From: Streptomyces speibonae
Lineage (GTDB): Bacteria > Actinomycetota > Actinomycetes > Streptomycetales > Streptomycetaceae
DNA: 5,512 nt
Direction: 5' to 3'
NCBI GenBank assembly: GCA_000715605.1
Contig: KL568595.1
Span: 51,376 to 56,887 of the forward strand
Each line of letters starts with the position of its first letter. Position 1 is the first letter of the stretch. Of the stretch, positions 1-5,512 are shown one piece after another. The translations under genes were made by a program, and so were the position numbers. The notes below the pieces were generated by a model that was not told the origin of the DNA, made no database searches, and saw only the letters and a list, made by a program, of their open reading frames with translations.

Positions 1-37
1 CGCCTCCCTCGCGCCATCAGAGATGTGTATAAGAGAC
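1..37. other. Sequencing adapter: 454 primer A plus Nextera mosaic end (not genomic)
   Basis: Positions 1-20 match the end of Roche 454 primer A (GCCTCCCTCGCGCCATCAG at 2-20). Positions 21-37 match the first 17 of the 19 bases of the Tn5/Nextera mosaic end (AGATGTGTATAAGAGACAG). The last two bases, AG, are replaced by GAG at 38-40, either because a G was inserted or because genomic sequence starts there. The two parts lie in the order used in 454-compatible Nextera libraries. Read in the frame of the next gene, the mosaic end gives the well-known artefact peptide MCIRD; on the other strand it gives VSYTHL. The stretch should be trimmed and carries no biological meaning. The recognition rests on memory of the adapter sequences, but a match of 36 or more bases leaves little doubt. 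Confidence 0.97.
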
Positions 38-1159
38 GAGCGTGAGGAGACTCCCTGGCCGGTCATCCAGGAGGCCGCCAAGGTCGGAATCTACTCCCTC
101 GACTTCTACGCCCAGCAGTACTTCGACCCGACCGGTCTCGGCATCCCCATGGCGATGGAGGAGCTGTTCTGGGGCGACGCGGGCATCGCCCTGTCGATCG
201 TCGGCACCGGCCTCGCCGCCGTGGGCGTCCTCGCCAACGGCACCGAGGAGCAGATCGGCACCTGGATCCCCCAGATGTACGGCGACGCCAACGACGTCAA
301 GGTCGCCGCCTTCTGCTCCTCCGAGCCCGACGCCGGCTCCGACGTGGCCTCCATGCGCACCCGCGCGGTGTACGACGAGGCCAAGGACGAGTGGGTCATC
401 AACGGCACCAAGACCTGGGCGACCAACGGCGGCATCGCCAACGTCCACGTGGTGGTCGCGGTCGTCGACCCGGAGCTCGGCTCCAAGGGCCACGCGTCCT
501 TCATCATCCCGCCGGGCACCCCCGGCTGCTCCCAGGGCCAGAAGTTCAAGAAGCACGGCATCCGCGCCTCGCACACCGCCGAGGTCATCCTGGACAACGT
601 GCGCGTGCCCGGCTCCTGCCTCCTCGGCGGCAAGGAGAAGCTCGACGAGCGCCTCGCCCGCGCCCGGGAGAAGGCCAAGCAGGGCGGCGAGCGCGTGAAG
701 AACGCCGCCATGGCCACCTTCGAGGCGTCCCGCCCCGCCGTCGGCGCCATGGCCGTGGGCACCGCCCGCGCGGCGTACGAGGTCGCCCTGGAGTACGCCA
801 CCACCCGTGAGCAGTTCGGCCGCCCCATCATCGACAACCAGGGCGTCGCCTTCCAGCTCGCGGACATGCGCACCCAGATTGACGCCGCCCGTCTCCTGGT
901 GTGGCGCGCCTCCTGGATGGCGGTCAACGGAAAGCCGTTCACGGCGGCCGAGGGCTCCATGTCCAAGCTGTTCGCCAGCGAGACCGCCAAGAAGGTGACC
1001 GCCCAGGCGATCCAGATCCTCGGCGGCAACGGCTACACGCGCGAGTACCCGGTCGAGCGGATGCACCGCGATGCGGCCATCTACACGATCTTCGAAGGGA
1101 CGAGCGAGATCCAGCGCCTGGTGATCGCCCGCACCCTGTCGGGCATGCCGATCCGCTGA
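38..1159 (+). CDS. Acyl-CoA dehydrogenase, N-terminally truncated by the contig edge
   Basis: This is an FAD-dependent flavoprotein that introduces the alpha-beta double bond into acyl-CoA thioesters, as in fatty-acid or branched-chain acyl-CoA breakdown, and passes electrons to electron-transfer flavoprotein in the cytoplasm. Residues are numbered from the false ATG at 23. The first family signature is at C98-S110 (SSEPDAGSD core). The second is complete at Q331-D350 ([13 protein letters not shown]). The catalytic base is Glu358 in [10 protein letters not shown] (codon 1094-1096). A charged segment at about 205-228 lies between the beta domain and the C-terminal helical domain; I recall it from a related actinobacterial subfamily. 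The true start is missing: the apparent ATG lies in adapter, and full-length members run about 380-410 aa, so a few tens of residues of the N-terminal helical domain are lost. Substrate chain length cannot be read from the sequence. It is not the AcdH type, which differs in its N-terminal region. Family is sure; substrate unknown. Confidence 0.93.
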   Translation, partial: EREETPWPVIQEAAKVGIYSLDFYAQQYFDPTGLGIPMAMEELFWGDAGIALSIVGTGLAAVGVLANGTEEQIGTWIPQMYGDANDVKVAAFCSSEPDAGSDVASMRTRAVYDEAKDEWVINGTKTWATNGGIANVHVVVAVVDPELGSKGHASFIIPPGTPGCSQGQKFKKHGIRASHTAEVILDNVRVPGSCLLGGKEKLDERLARAREKAKQGGERVKNAAMATFEASRPAVGAMAVGTARAAYEVALEYATTREQFGRPIIDNQGVAFQLADMRTQIDAARLLVWRASWMAVNGKPFTAAEGSMSKLFASETAKKVTAQAIQILGGNGYTREYPVERMHRDAAIYTIFEGTSEIQRLVIARTLSGMPIR

Positions 1160-1174
1160 GGCGGCCCCCACATC

Positions 1175-1203
1175 GACCCGGCGGTGCGCGGCGCCGCCGG
1201 GTT
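1175..1203 (+). terminator. GC-rich hairpin after the acyl-CoA dehydrogenase gene
   Basis: A perfect 9-bp inverted repeat (ACCCGGCGG at 1176-1184, CCGCCGGGT at 1194-1202) can be extended inward by three pairs and outward by one G:T pair. The result is a stem of about 13 bp around a GCG loop. It begins 16 bases after the stop codon at 1159. There is no T-run after it, which is common for terminator-like hairpins in streptomycetes. It may terminate transcription, slow it, or protect the 3' end of the mRNA. It suggests that the downstream gene is at least partly uncoupled from the dehydrogenase gene. The structure is seen directly; the function is inferred. Confidence 0.6.
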
Positions 1204-1245
1204 GTCCGCGTCCCGGTTCCGGGGAACGCTCGGGTGTGACCGAGT

Positions 1246-1254
1246 GAGGGAGGA
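1246..1254 (+). promoter_or_regulatory. Ribosome binding site deciding the TenA-like start
   Basis: GAGGGAGGA ends four bases before ATG 1259. The spacing is somewhat short, but the purine run is strong. It supports the 235-aa form over the 260-aa form, which would start at 1184. Confidence 0.65.
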
Positions 1255-1258
1255 CGCG

Positions 1259-1966
1259 ATGACCGACACGGCCCGGGAACTGCTGGAATCGACCACCAGG
1301 GAATTCGCCCCGGCCCCGGGGTCCAACCCGCTGGTCCCGCTGATCGCCCGGGGCGAGGCGGACCGTACCGTCCTGGCCGCCCTGGCCCTGGAACAGCGCT
1401 GGGTGATCCCCGCTGACCGCCGCGCCTTCCTCCACCTGGCGGAGCGGTCCGGCCCGCACGCGGCCGCGTACTTCACCGCCCTGGCCGAGGGCGAGGCTCT
1501 GGCGGCGGAACACCTCAGGACGTTCACGGCCGCGTGCGGCGTGGACGAGGCGCGGGCGGAGGCGTACACCCCGCTGCCGGGCTGCCAGTCGTACCCCGCG
1601 TACGTCGCCTGGCTGGCCCTGAACGCTGAACCGCCGGACGTGGTGCTGGCCCTGACGGCGAACTTCTCGGCCTGGGGCGGCTACTGCGCCACGATCGCCG
1701 AGGCGCTGCGCGCGCACTACGGCTTCACGGAAGAAGCCCGCGCCTTCTTCACCTTCTTCGCCGAACCGGCCCCTGACCTGGAGCATGAGGCCACCGAGGC
1801 GGTCCGGACAGCACTGCAGGAGGGACGCTTGAACAAGCACCGGGCACGCCTGTACGCCCGCTTGCTCCAGACTTACGAAGCTGCATTCTGGACGGCGCTG
1901 GGGGAACCCACCCAGGGGCGCGGGGAACTGCGCGACAAGCCCCCCACTGCCCGCACCCGGCACTGA
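1259..1966 (+). CDS. TenA/THI-4-like (heme-oxygenase-fold) protein with an altered active site
   Basis: A 235-aa, mostly helical protein resembling the TenA/THI-4/PqqC superfamily. True TenA is a thiaminase II that salvages the thiamine pyrimidine; streptomycete relatives are often labelled transcriptional regulators without proof. Family marks are the N-terminal NPLVPLIARGE (23-33), the YPAYVAWLAL helix (112-121), the ANFSAWGGYCATI helix (134-146) and the C-terminal YEAAFW (206-211), whose Glu207 matches the conserved TenA Glu. The TenA catalytic Cys is not at its expected place: Ser137 or Ala138 is there, and the nearest Cys is Cys143. The QD motif reads EQRW (45-48), so the pyrimidine-binding Asp is an Arg. 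Thiaminase activity is therefore doubtful; a non-thiamine oxidase or a ligand-binding role is possible. I chose ATG 1259 because a GAGGGAGGA ribosome binding site (1246-1254) precedes it. An upstream in-frame start at 1184 lies inside the hairpin and has no family support. It lies 99 bases after the dehydrogenase gene. Confidence 0.82.
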   Translation: MTDTARELLESTTREFAPAPGSNPLVPLIARGEADRTVLAALALEQRWVIPADRRAFLHLAERSGPHAAAYFTALAEGEALAAEHLRTFTAACGVDEARAEAYTPLPGCQSYPAYVAWLALNAEPPDVVLALTANFSAWGGYCATIAEALRAHYGFTEEARAFFTFFAEPAPDLEHEATEAVRTALQEGRLNKHRARLYARLLQTYEAAFWTALGEPTQGRGELRDKPPTARTRH

Positions 1967-1976
1967 ACCCGCGGAG

Positions 1977-2213
1977 CTACGGCGCACCCCCACTGCTGTG
2001 GGCGATACACGCGACGTCGATCCGATCGGCAAGCTTGGCGAGCTCGATCGTCAGCGCAGCGACCGTGTCCTCGTCGAGTCCGTCCTCCCCCGCCTCGACA
2101 AGCCGGACCCACCGCCCGCCCACCGTACGCAGCAGCCTGCTGACGTCGGCGGCGGCGACCTGGAGAGTGCCGCGGTCGTCGACGATCAGCGGAAGAGTCA
2201 CTTCGCGGTTCAC
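1977..2213 (-). CDS. Small conserved actinobacterial protein resembling DUF6213
   Basis: A predicted 78-aa soluble acidic protein of unknown function. It begins MNREVTLPLIVDDRG, continues through a helical segment around ADVSRLLRTVGGRW (residues 22-35) and the acidic GEDGLDEDT (42-50), and ends in a helix near LTIELAKLADRIDVACIAHSS. From memory it resembles the small Streptomyces family DUF6213; I cannot confirm this by search. It has no signal peptide, membrane segment or recognisable catalytic motif. The GTG at 2211-2213 is preferred because it starts where the conserved-looking sequence starts and leaves a 25-base gap to the stop of the dehydrogenase gene upstream, so co-transcription is likely. 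Neither this GTG nor the longer alternative (GTG at 2301-2303, 108 aa, overlapping the dehydrogenase gene by 65 bases) has a good ribosome binding site. It ends in TAG, 10 bases from the stop of the convergent TenA-like gene. Confidence 0.72.
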   Translation of the reverse strand: MNREVTLPLIVDDRGTLQVAAADVSRLLRTVGGRWVRLVEAGEDGLDEDTVAALTIELAKLADRIDVACIAHSSGGAP

Positions 2214-2238
2214 AGTCGGGATCGTAACCGCGCGGCCT

Positions 2239-3624
2239 TCACGCGCCCTGCCAAACCGTGGTGATGTTGCAGAACTCGCGGATTCCGTGCCCGGACAGCT
2301 CACGTCCGTACCCCGACCGCTTGATCCCGCCGAAGGGGAAGGCGGGATGGGACGCCGTCATCCCGTTCACGAACACGCTGCCCGCCTCCAGGTCCCGGAC
2401 GAACCGGTCCACCTCGGCCTCGTCGCGCGTCCAGACGTTGGAACTCAGCCCGAAGGACGTGTCATTGGCGATGAGGACCGCCTCGTCGACGTCCGCCGCG
2501 CGGTACAGCGTGGCGACCGGTCCGAAGGCCTCCTCCCGGTGGATGCGCATCTCCCTGCCGATGCCGGCCAGCACGGTCGGCGGATAGAACCAGCCGGGCC
2601 CCTCGGGGCGCTCGCCGCCGCACAGCACGGTGGCACCGGCCCGTACGGCGTCGTCGACGAGCTCCTCCAGGTCGTCGCGGCCCCGTTCGCTGGAGAGCGG
2701 ACCGACGTCGGTGTCCTCGTCCATGGGGTCGCCCACCTTCAGTGCCTTCATGCCGGCCGTGAAGCGCTCGGCGAAGGCGTCGTAGACGTCCGTGTGCACG
2801 ATGAACCGCTTCGCGGCGATGCAGGACTGCCCCGTGTTCTGCGTCCGCGCGGTCACCGCCACCTCGGCGGCCCGGTCCAGGTCGGCGGAGGGCATGACCA
2901 CGTACGGGTCGCTGCCGCCCAGCTCCAGCACCGTCTTCTTGATCATTTCCCCGGCGGTGGAGGCGACCGCGCGGCCCGCGGGCTCGCTCCCGGTCAGGGT
3001 GGCCGCCTTCACCCGCTCGTCGCGCAGGATGTCGTCGACCGCGGCGGAGCCGATGAGCAGCGTCTGGAAGCAGCCCTCGGTGAAGCCCGCGCGGTGGAAC
3101 AGGTCCTCCAGGTACAGAGCGGTCTGCGGCACGTTCGAGGCGTGCTTGAGCAGGCCCACGTTGCCCGCCATCAGCGCGGGCGCGGCGAACCGCACCACCT
3201 GCCACAGCGGGAAGTTCCACGGCATCACGGCGAGCACCGGGCCCAGCGGCCGGTAGCGCACCACGACCCGGGAGGCGCCGGAGTCCTTCACATCGGCGGC
3301 GTCGGGTTCCTCGTCGGCGAGCAGCTCCGCCGCGTGATCGGCGTACCAGTGCATCGCCTTGGCGCACTTCGCGGCCTCCGCGCGGGCCTGCGCGACCGGC
3401 TTGCCCATCTCCGTGGTGATCATCCGCCCGACGGTCTCCCGGTCCTCGTCGAGGATCTCGGCGGCCCGGTGCATCAGACGGGCACGCTCCTCGAAGGTGG
3501 TCGTCCGGTACGTACGGAACGTGGCCTCCGCGAGCTGGATCCGGTGCCCGACCTCCTCCTCGTCCATGGGGTGGTACGTCTTGACGGTCTCGCCGGTCGC
3601 CGGATTCACCGTGGCGATGTGCAT
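2239..3624 (-). CDS. gabD1: Succinate-semialdehyde dehydrogenase, GabD1 type (probably NADP-dependent)
   Basis: This 461-aa cytoplasmic aldehyde dehydrogenase most likely oxidises succinate semialdehyde to succinate, the last step of GABA breakdown or of a 2-oxoglutarate bypass into the TCA cycle. The catalytic set is complete: oxyanion Asn137 in PWNFP, Glu234 in LELGG, nucleophile Cys268 in NTGQSCIAAKRF (codon 2821-2823), Glu365 and Phe367 in EEAFGPV, and the C-terminal PFGGIKRSGYGRE (430-442). Lys160 and Ser163 (LLKHAS) resemble the Lys/Ser pair of NADP-using GabD, so NADP preference is inferred. There is no second Cys two residues after Cys268, so the disulfide redox switch of human SSADH is not expected. 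Sequence from the catalytic loop to the C-terminus strongly recalls Mycobacterium tuberculosis GabD1 (Rv0234c); E. coli Sad is a more distant relative. ATG 3624 has a strong AGGGAGG site six bases upstream, and MHIATVNPATGE is a normal family N-terminus. No GABA transaminase gene lies nearby, so other short aldehydes remain possible substrates. Confidence 0.92.
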   Translation of the reverse strand: MHIATVNPATGETVKTYHPMDEEEVGHRIQLAEATFRTYRTTTFEERARLMHRAAEILDEDRETVGRMITTEMGKPVAQARAEAAKCAKAMHWYADHAAELLADEEPDAADVKDSGASRVVVRYRPLGPVLAVMPWNFPLWQVVRFAAPALMAGNVGLLKHASNVPQTALYLEDLFHRAGFTEGCFQTLLIGSAAVDDILRDERVKAATLTGSEPAGRAVASTAGEMIKKTVLELGGSDPYVVMPSADLDRAAEVAVTARTQNTGQSCIAAKRFIVHTDVYDAFAERFTAGMKALKVGDPMDEDTDVGPLSSERGRDDLEELVDDAVRAGATVLCGGERPEGPGWFYPPTVLAGIGREMRIHREEAFGPVATLYRAADVDEAVLIANDTSFGLSSNVWTRDEAEVDRFVRDLEAGSVFVNGMTASHPAFPFGGIKRSGYGRELSGHGIREFCNITTVWQGA

Positions 3625-3630
3625 CGCTGA

Positions 3631-3637
3631 CCTCCCT
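3631..3637 (-). promoter_or_regulatory. Strong ribosome binding site of the succinate-semialdehyde dehydrogenase gene
   Basis: On the minus strand AGGGAGG lies six bases before ATG 3624. It fixes the start and suggests efficient translation independent of the upstream Nudix gene. Confidence 0.75.
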
Positions 3638-3661
3638 GGGGACGGGCTGTGTCTTTGACCT

Positions 3662-3693
3662 TCCCGCGCGGCGGTGGGCGGCGCAACGCGGGA
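3662..3693 (-). terminator. Weak inverted repeat between the Nudix and dehydrogenase genes
   Basis: TCCCGCG (3662-3668) and CGCGGGA (3687-3693) form a perfect 7-bp stem around an 18-base GC-rich loop, seven bases after the Nudix stop codon. No T-run follows on the minus strand. It could be a weak terminator or mRNA-stabilising hairpin at the end of the ligase-Nudix unit, but in DNA this GC-rich such a repeat may arise by chance. The rest of the 3625-3699 gap holds only the dehydrogenase ribosome binding site; I could not recognise a promoter in it. Confidence 0.3.
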
Positions 3694-3699
3694 GCCTCC

Positions 3700-4164
3700 T
3701 CAGGGCGAGTGCTCCGCCAGGCGGTCGAGAAACGCGGTCTGCGCGGAGACGATCACCTCGCGGGCCCGGTCCAGGGGGAACCAGGCGACCCGGTCCAGCT
3801 CCGGGAACTCCTGGATCCGCCCCGACCTCGGCGGCCACTCCAGCTCGAACGTGCTGGGGACCACCGTCGCCGGGTCCAGGTCGGCCTCGACCGCCCAGGC
3901 CGTCACGGTCTTCCCGCCGGCCTGCCGCACCTCGCCGAGCGGTACGGCCTCTCCCTCCGGCGGCGGGAGCCCCAGCTCCTCCTGGAACTCGCGGCGCGCC
4001 GCCTCCCAGGCCGGCTCCCCGGGGTCGTACTCGCCCTTCGGCACGGTCCACGCCCCGGCGTCCCGCTTGCGGAAGAACGGGCCGCCCATATGACCGAGCA
4101 ATACCTCAAGGCCCTGAGGGGTGTGCCGGTACAACAGCAGGCCGGCGCTCCGGGAGCCCTTCAC
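3700..4164 (-). CDS. Nudix hydrolase (predicted NTP or dinucleoside-polyphosphate pyrophosphohydrolase)
   Basis: A 154-aa single-domain cytoplasmic Nudix protein; the family cleaves a nucleoside diphosphate linked to another group, using Mg2+ or Mn2+. The Nudix box is complete at residues 44-66: Gly44, Glu50, then REFQEELGL (58-66), with metal-binding Glu59, Glu62 and Glu63. It is preceded by AWTVPKG (38-44), a pattern also seen in Ap4A hydrolases and other PKG-type Nudix enzymes. The start RSAGLLLYR (5-13) and [11 protein letters not shown] recall the group of predicted NTP pyrophosphohydrolases I know as COG4119; this is from memory. The GTG start at 4162-4164 overlaps the ligase stop (GTGA), with a GGGGG site seven bases upstream at 4172-4176. 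The open frame extends further upstream, but that part lies within the ligase gene and does not look like Nudix protein. The overlap implies coupled translation with the ligase. Substrate is unknown; nucleotide clean-up or Ap4A hydrolysis is a guess. Confidence 0.9.
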   Translation of the reverse strand: MKGSRSAGLLLYRHTPQGLEVLLGHMGGPFFRKRDAGAWTVPKGEYDPGEPAWEAARREFQEELGLPPPEGEAVPLGEVRQAGGKTVTAWAVEADLDPATVVPSTFELEWPPRSGRIQEFPELDRVAWFPLDRAREVIVSAQTAFLDRLAEHSP

Positions 4165-5512
4165 GGCCGTACCCCCGGGTGCGCGGCGAGCAGGGCCTCC
4201 ACCGTGTCCGCCTCCTCGGGGCGCTTGTCCTCGCGGTAGCGGACCACGCGGGCGAAGCGGAGCGTGACCCCGGCCGGGTACCGCGTGGAGCGCTGGAGGC
4301 CGTCGTAGGCGATCTCCACGACGAGTTCGGGGCGCACCGTCACGACGTATCCGCTCTCGTCGACGGCCAGCTCCCGCAGCCGCTCGGTCTGCCACTGAAG
4401 CATCGCGTCGGTCATGCCCTTGAAGGTCTTGCCGAGCATGACGAAGCCGCCGTCGGCGCTCCGCGCGCCCAGATGCAGGTTGGACAGCTTGCCGGTGCGC
4501 CGGCCGTGGCCCCACTCGGCGGCCAGCACCACCAGGTCGAGCGTGTGCACCGGCTTGACCTTCAGCCAGGACGCGCCGCGCCGGCCCGCGCTGTAGGCGG
4601 CGTCCAGGCTCTTGGCGACGATGCCCTCGTGGCCGCGCTCGAGAGTCTCGGCCAGGAACCGCTCCGCCGCGTCCAGGTCACCGGGGCCGGAGACCACGGT
4701 GCGCCGCACCCGCATGGGTTCCGGGACCAGCCGGGCCAGTTCCGCGTGCCGCTCGGCGAGCGGCAGGTCCAGCAGGTCGCGGCCGTCGACGGACAGCGCG
4801 TCGAAGAAGACGGGGGAGACCGGTACCTCCCGGGCGGCGGTGGTCACGTCCACCCGGGAGCCGACCCGTCCGGCCGTCTCCTGGAACGAGCGCGGGCGGC
4901 CGTCGTCGCCGAAGGAAATGACCTCCCCGTCCAGGATGAACCGCTCGCCGGGCAGATCCCGGGCCGCCGCCGTCACTTCCGGCAGCCGGCCGGTGATGTC
5001 GTCGAGCGTGCGGGTGTGCACGCGCACGGTGTCGCCGTCGCGGTGCACCTGGACGCGGATGCCGTCGAGTTTCTCCTCGACCGCGCAGGCCCCCAGCTTC
5101 CCGACCGCCTCGGCGACCGAGGAGGCGCTGTGCGCCAGCATCGGCAGCACCGGCCGCCCGACGGTGAGCCGGAACCGCTCCAGCGCCCCGGGGCCGTCCG
5201 CGAGCAGCGCCTTAGCCACCGCCTGGAGCGAGCCGGCCAGCATCACCGCCCGCCGCACCTCGGCCGGCGCGGCCCCCGTCGCCTGCGCCAGCCCTTCCAC
5301 GGCGACCGCGTCCAGCGCCCCCTGGCGGACCTCGCCGGTGAGCAGCCCGAACAGGAACCGCTGTTCGGCCTCGGAGGCCGCGCCGAGCAGCTCGCCCACC
5401 AGCCGGGCCCGCTCGGCCTGCGAGCCCGGCCCCGACACCTTGCCCAGCGTGGTGAGCAGGGCGTCGACCTCGCGCACGGTCAGGGACGGCTCGGCGGCGG
5501 GCGGGACCGGAC
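4161..5512 (-). CDS. ligB: ATP-dependent DNA ligase, LigB type, 5' end beyond the window
   Basis: It seals nicks in duplex DNA by enzyme-AMP and DNA-AMP intermediates, using ATP. Residues are numbered from an internal GTG at 5475-5477. In order: part of the N-terminal DNA-binding helical domain (to about 110), the adenylation domain and a C-terminal OB fold. Motif I is KLDGIR with adenylated Lys136 (codon 5070-5072); motif III is ILDGE (181-185); motif IIIa is VFFDAL; motif IV is HEGIVAK (283-289); motif V is SWLKVKP (303-309); a motif VI-like [12 protein letters not shown] is at 407-418. The frame stays open for 11 more codons upstream to the window edge (..PPAAEPSLT), so that GTG is not the real start; family members are about 510 aa, leaving roughly 60 residues outside. 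No NHEJ polymerase or phosphoesterase domain is visible, so it is LigB-like rather than LigD-like. The main replicative ligase of these bacteria is the NAD-dependent LigA, so this is probably an accessory repair enzyme. Confidence 0.94.
   Translation of the reverse strand, partial: PVPPAAEPSLTVREVDALLTTLGKVSGPGSQAERARLVGELLGAASEAEQRFLFGLLTGEVRQGALDAVAVEGLAQATGAAPAEVRRAVMLAGSLQAVAKALLADGPGALERFRLTVGRPVLPMLAHSASSVAEAVGKLGACAVEEKLDGIRVQVHRDGDTVRVHTRTLDDITGRLPEVTAAARDLPGERFILDGEVISFGDDGRPRSFQETAGRVGSRVDVTTAAREVPVSPVFFDALSVDGRDLLDLPLAERHAELARLVPEPMRVRRTVVSGPGDLDAAERFLAETLERGHEGIVAKSLDAAYSAGRRGASWLKVKPVHTLDLVVLAAEWGHGRRTGKLSNLHLGARSADGGFVMLGKTFKGMTDAMLQWQTERLRELAVDESGYVVTVRPELVVEIAYDGLQRSTRYPAGVTLRFARVVRYREDKRPEEADTVEALLAAHPGVRP

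Noticed and set aside
1..40. Tn5/IS50-like end as a possible natural transposon insertion
   Set aside because: The 19-base mosaic end is an engineered hybrid and is directly joined to a 454 primer, so it comes from library preparation.
1202..1230. Possible promoter before the TenA-like gene (TTGTCC, then AACGCT 17 bases later)
   Set aside because: The -35-like box overlaps the hairpin and the -10-like box matches the consensus poorly; in GC-rich DNA this is too weak to call.
17..2032. 671-aa minus-strand open frame across the dehydrogenase and TenA-like genes
   Set aside because: It is antisense to two well-supported genes, has the Gly/Arg/Ala-rich low-complexity composition of a GC-rich shadow frame, and ends in adapter-derived VSYTHL.
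2035..3630. 531-aa plus-strand open frame opposite the succinate-semialdehyde dehydrogenase gene
   Set aside because: It shows no family motif and is rich in Arg, Gly, His and Val, as expected of the reverse complement of a high-GC coding frame; the minus-strand gene has a full catalytic motif set.
2462..4051. 529-aa minus-strand open frame overlapping the dehydrogenase and Nudix genes
   Set aside because: It is a shifted frame of those genes, with an Arg/Gly/Ala-rich composition and no recognisable domain.
205..4515. Extended Nudix frame (271 aa, start at 4515) as a possible fusion protein
   Set aside because: The part upstream of 4164 is an out-of-frame reading of the ligase OB-fold region with no Nudix similarity; the GTG at 4164 with a nearby ribosome binding site gives a normal-length Nudix protein.

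Overview
The window looks like a piece of a Streptomyces (or close actinomycete) chromosome. The DNA is visibly very GC-rich, codon third positions are almost all G or C, GTG starts are used, and all six proteins resemble streptomycete or mycobacterial families. It is an ordinary metabolic and repair neighbourhood. I see no phage, IS element, CRISPR array, RNA gene or secondary-metabolite cluster.

The first 37 bases are not genomic. They are a 454 sequencing primer fused to the Tn5/Nextera mosaic end, so this is an untrimmed contig edge.

Left half, plus strand: an acyl-CoA dehydrogenase whose N-terminus is cut off by the adapter (38-1159), a strong hairpin (1175-1203), then a TenA/THI-4-like heme-oxygenase-fold protein (1259-1966) that appears to lack most TenA thiaminase residues. 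This pair meets the minus-strand genes tail to tail across a 10-base gap.

Right half, minus strand, in transcription order: an ATP-dependent DNA ligase of the LigB type, cut at its N-terminus by the window end (5512-4161); a Nudix hydrolase whose GTG start overlaps the ligase stop (4164-3700); a 75-base gap; a GabD1-type succinate-semialdehyde dehydrogenase (3624-2239); and a 78-aa protein resembling DUF6213 (2213-1977). The ligase and Nudix genes look translationally coupled and may form one repair or nucleotide-clean-up unit. The dehydrogenase has its own strong ribosome binding site and probably shares a transcript with the small gene 25 bases downstream.

No previously undescribed system stands out. 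The points most worth a second look are the adapter artefact and the false protein start it creates, the altered active site of the TenA-like protein, and the ligase-Nudix coupling.
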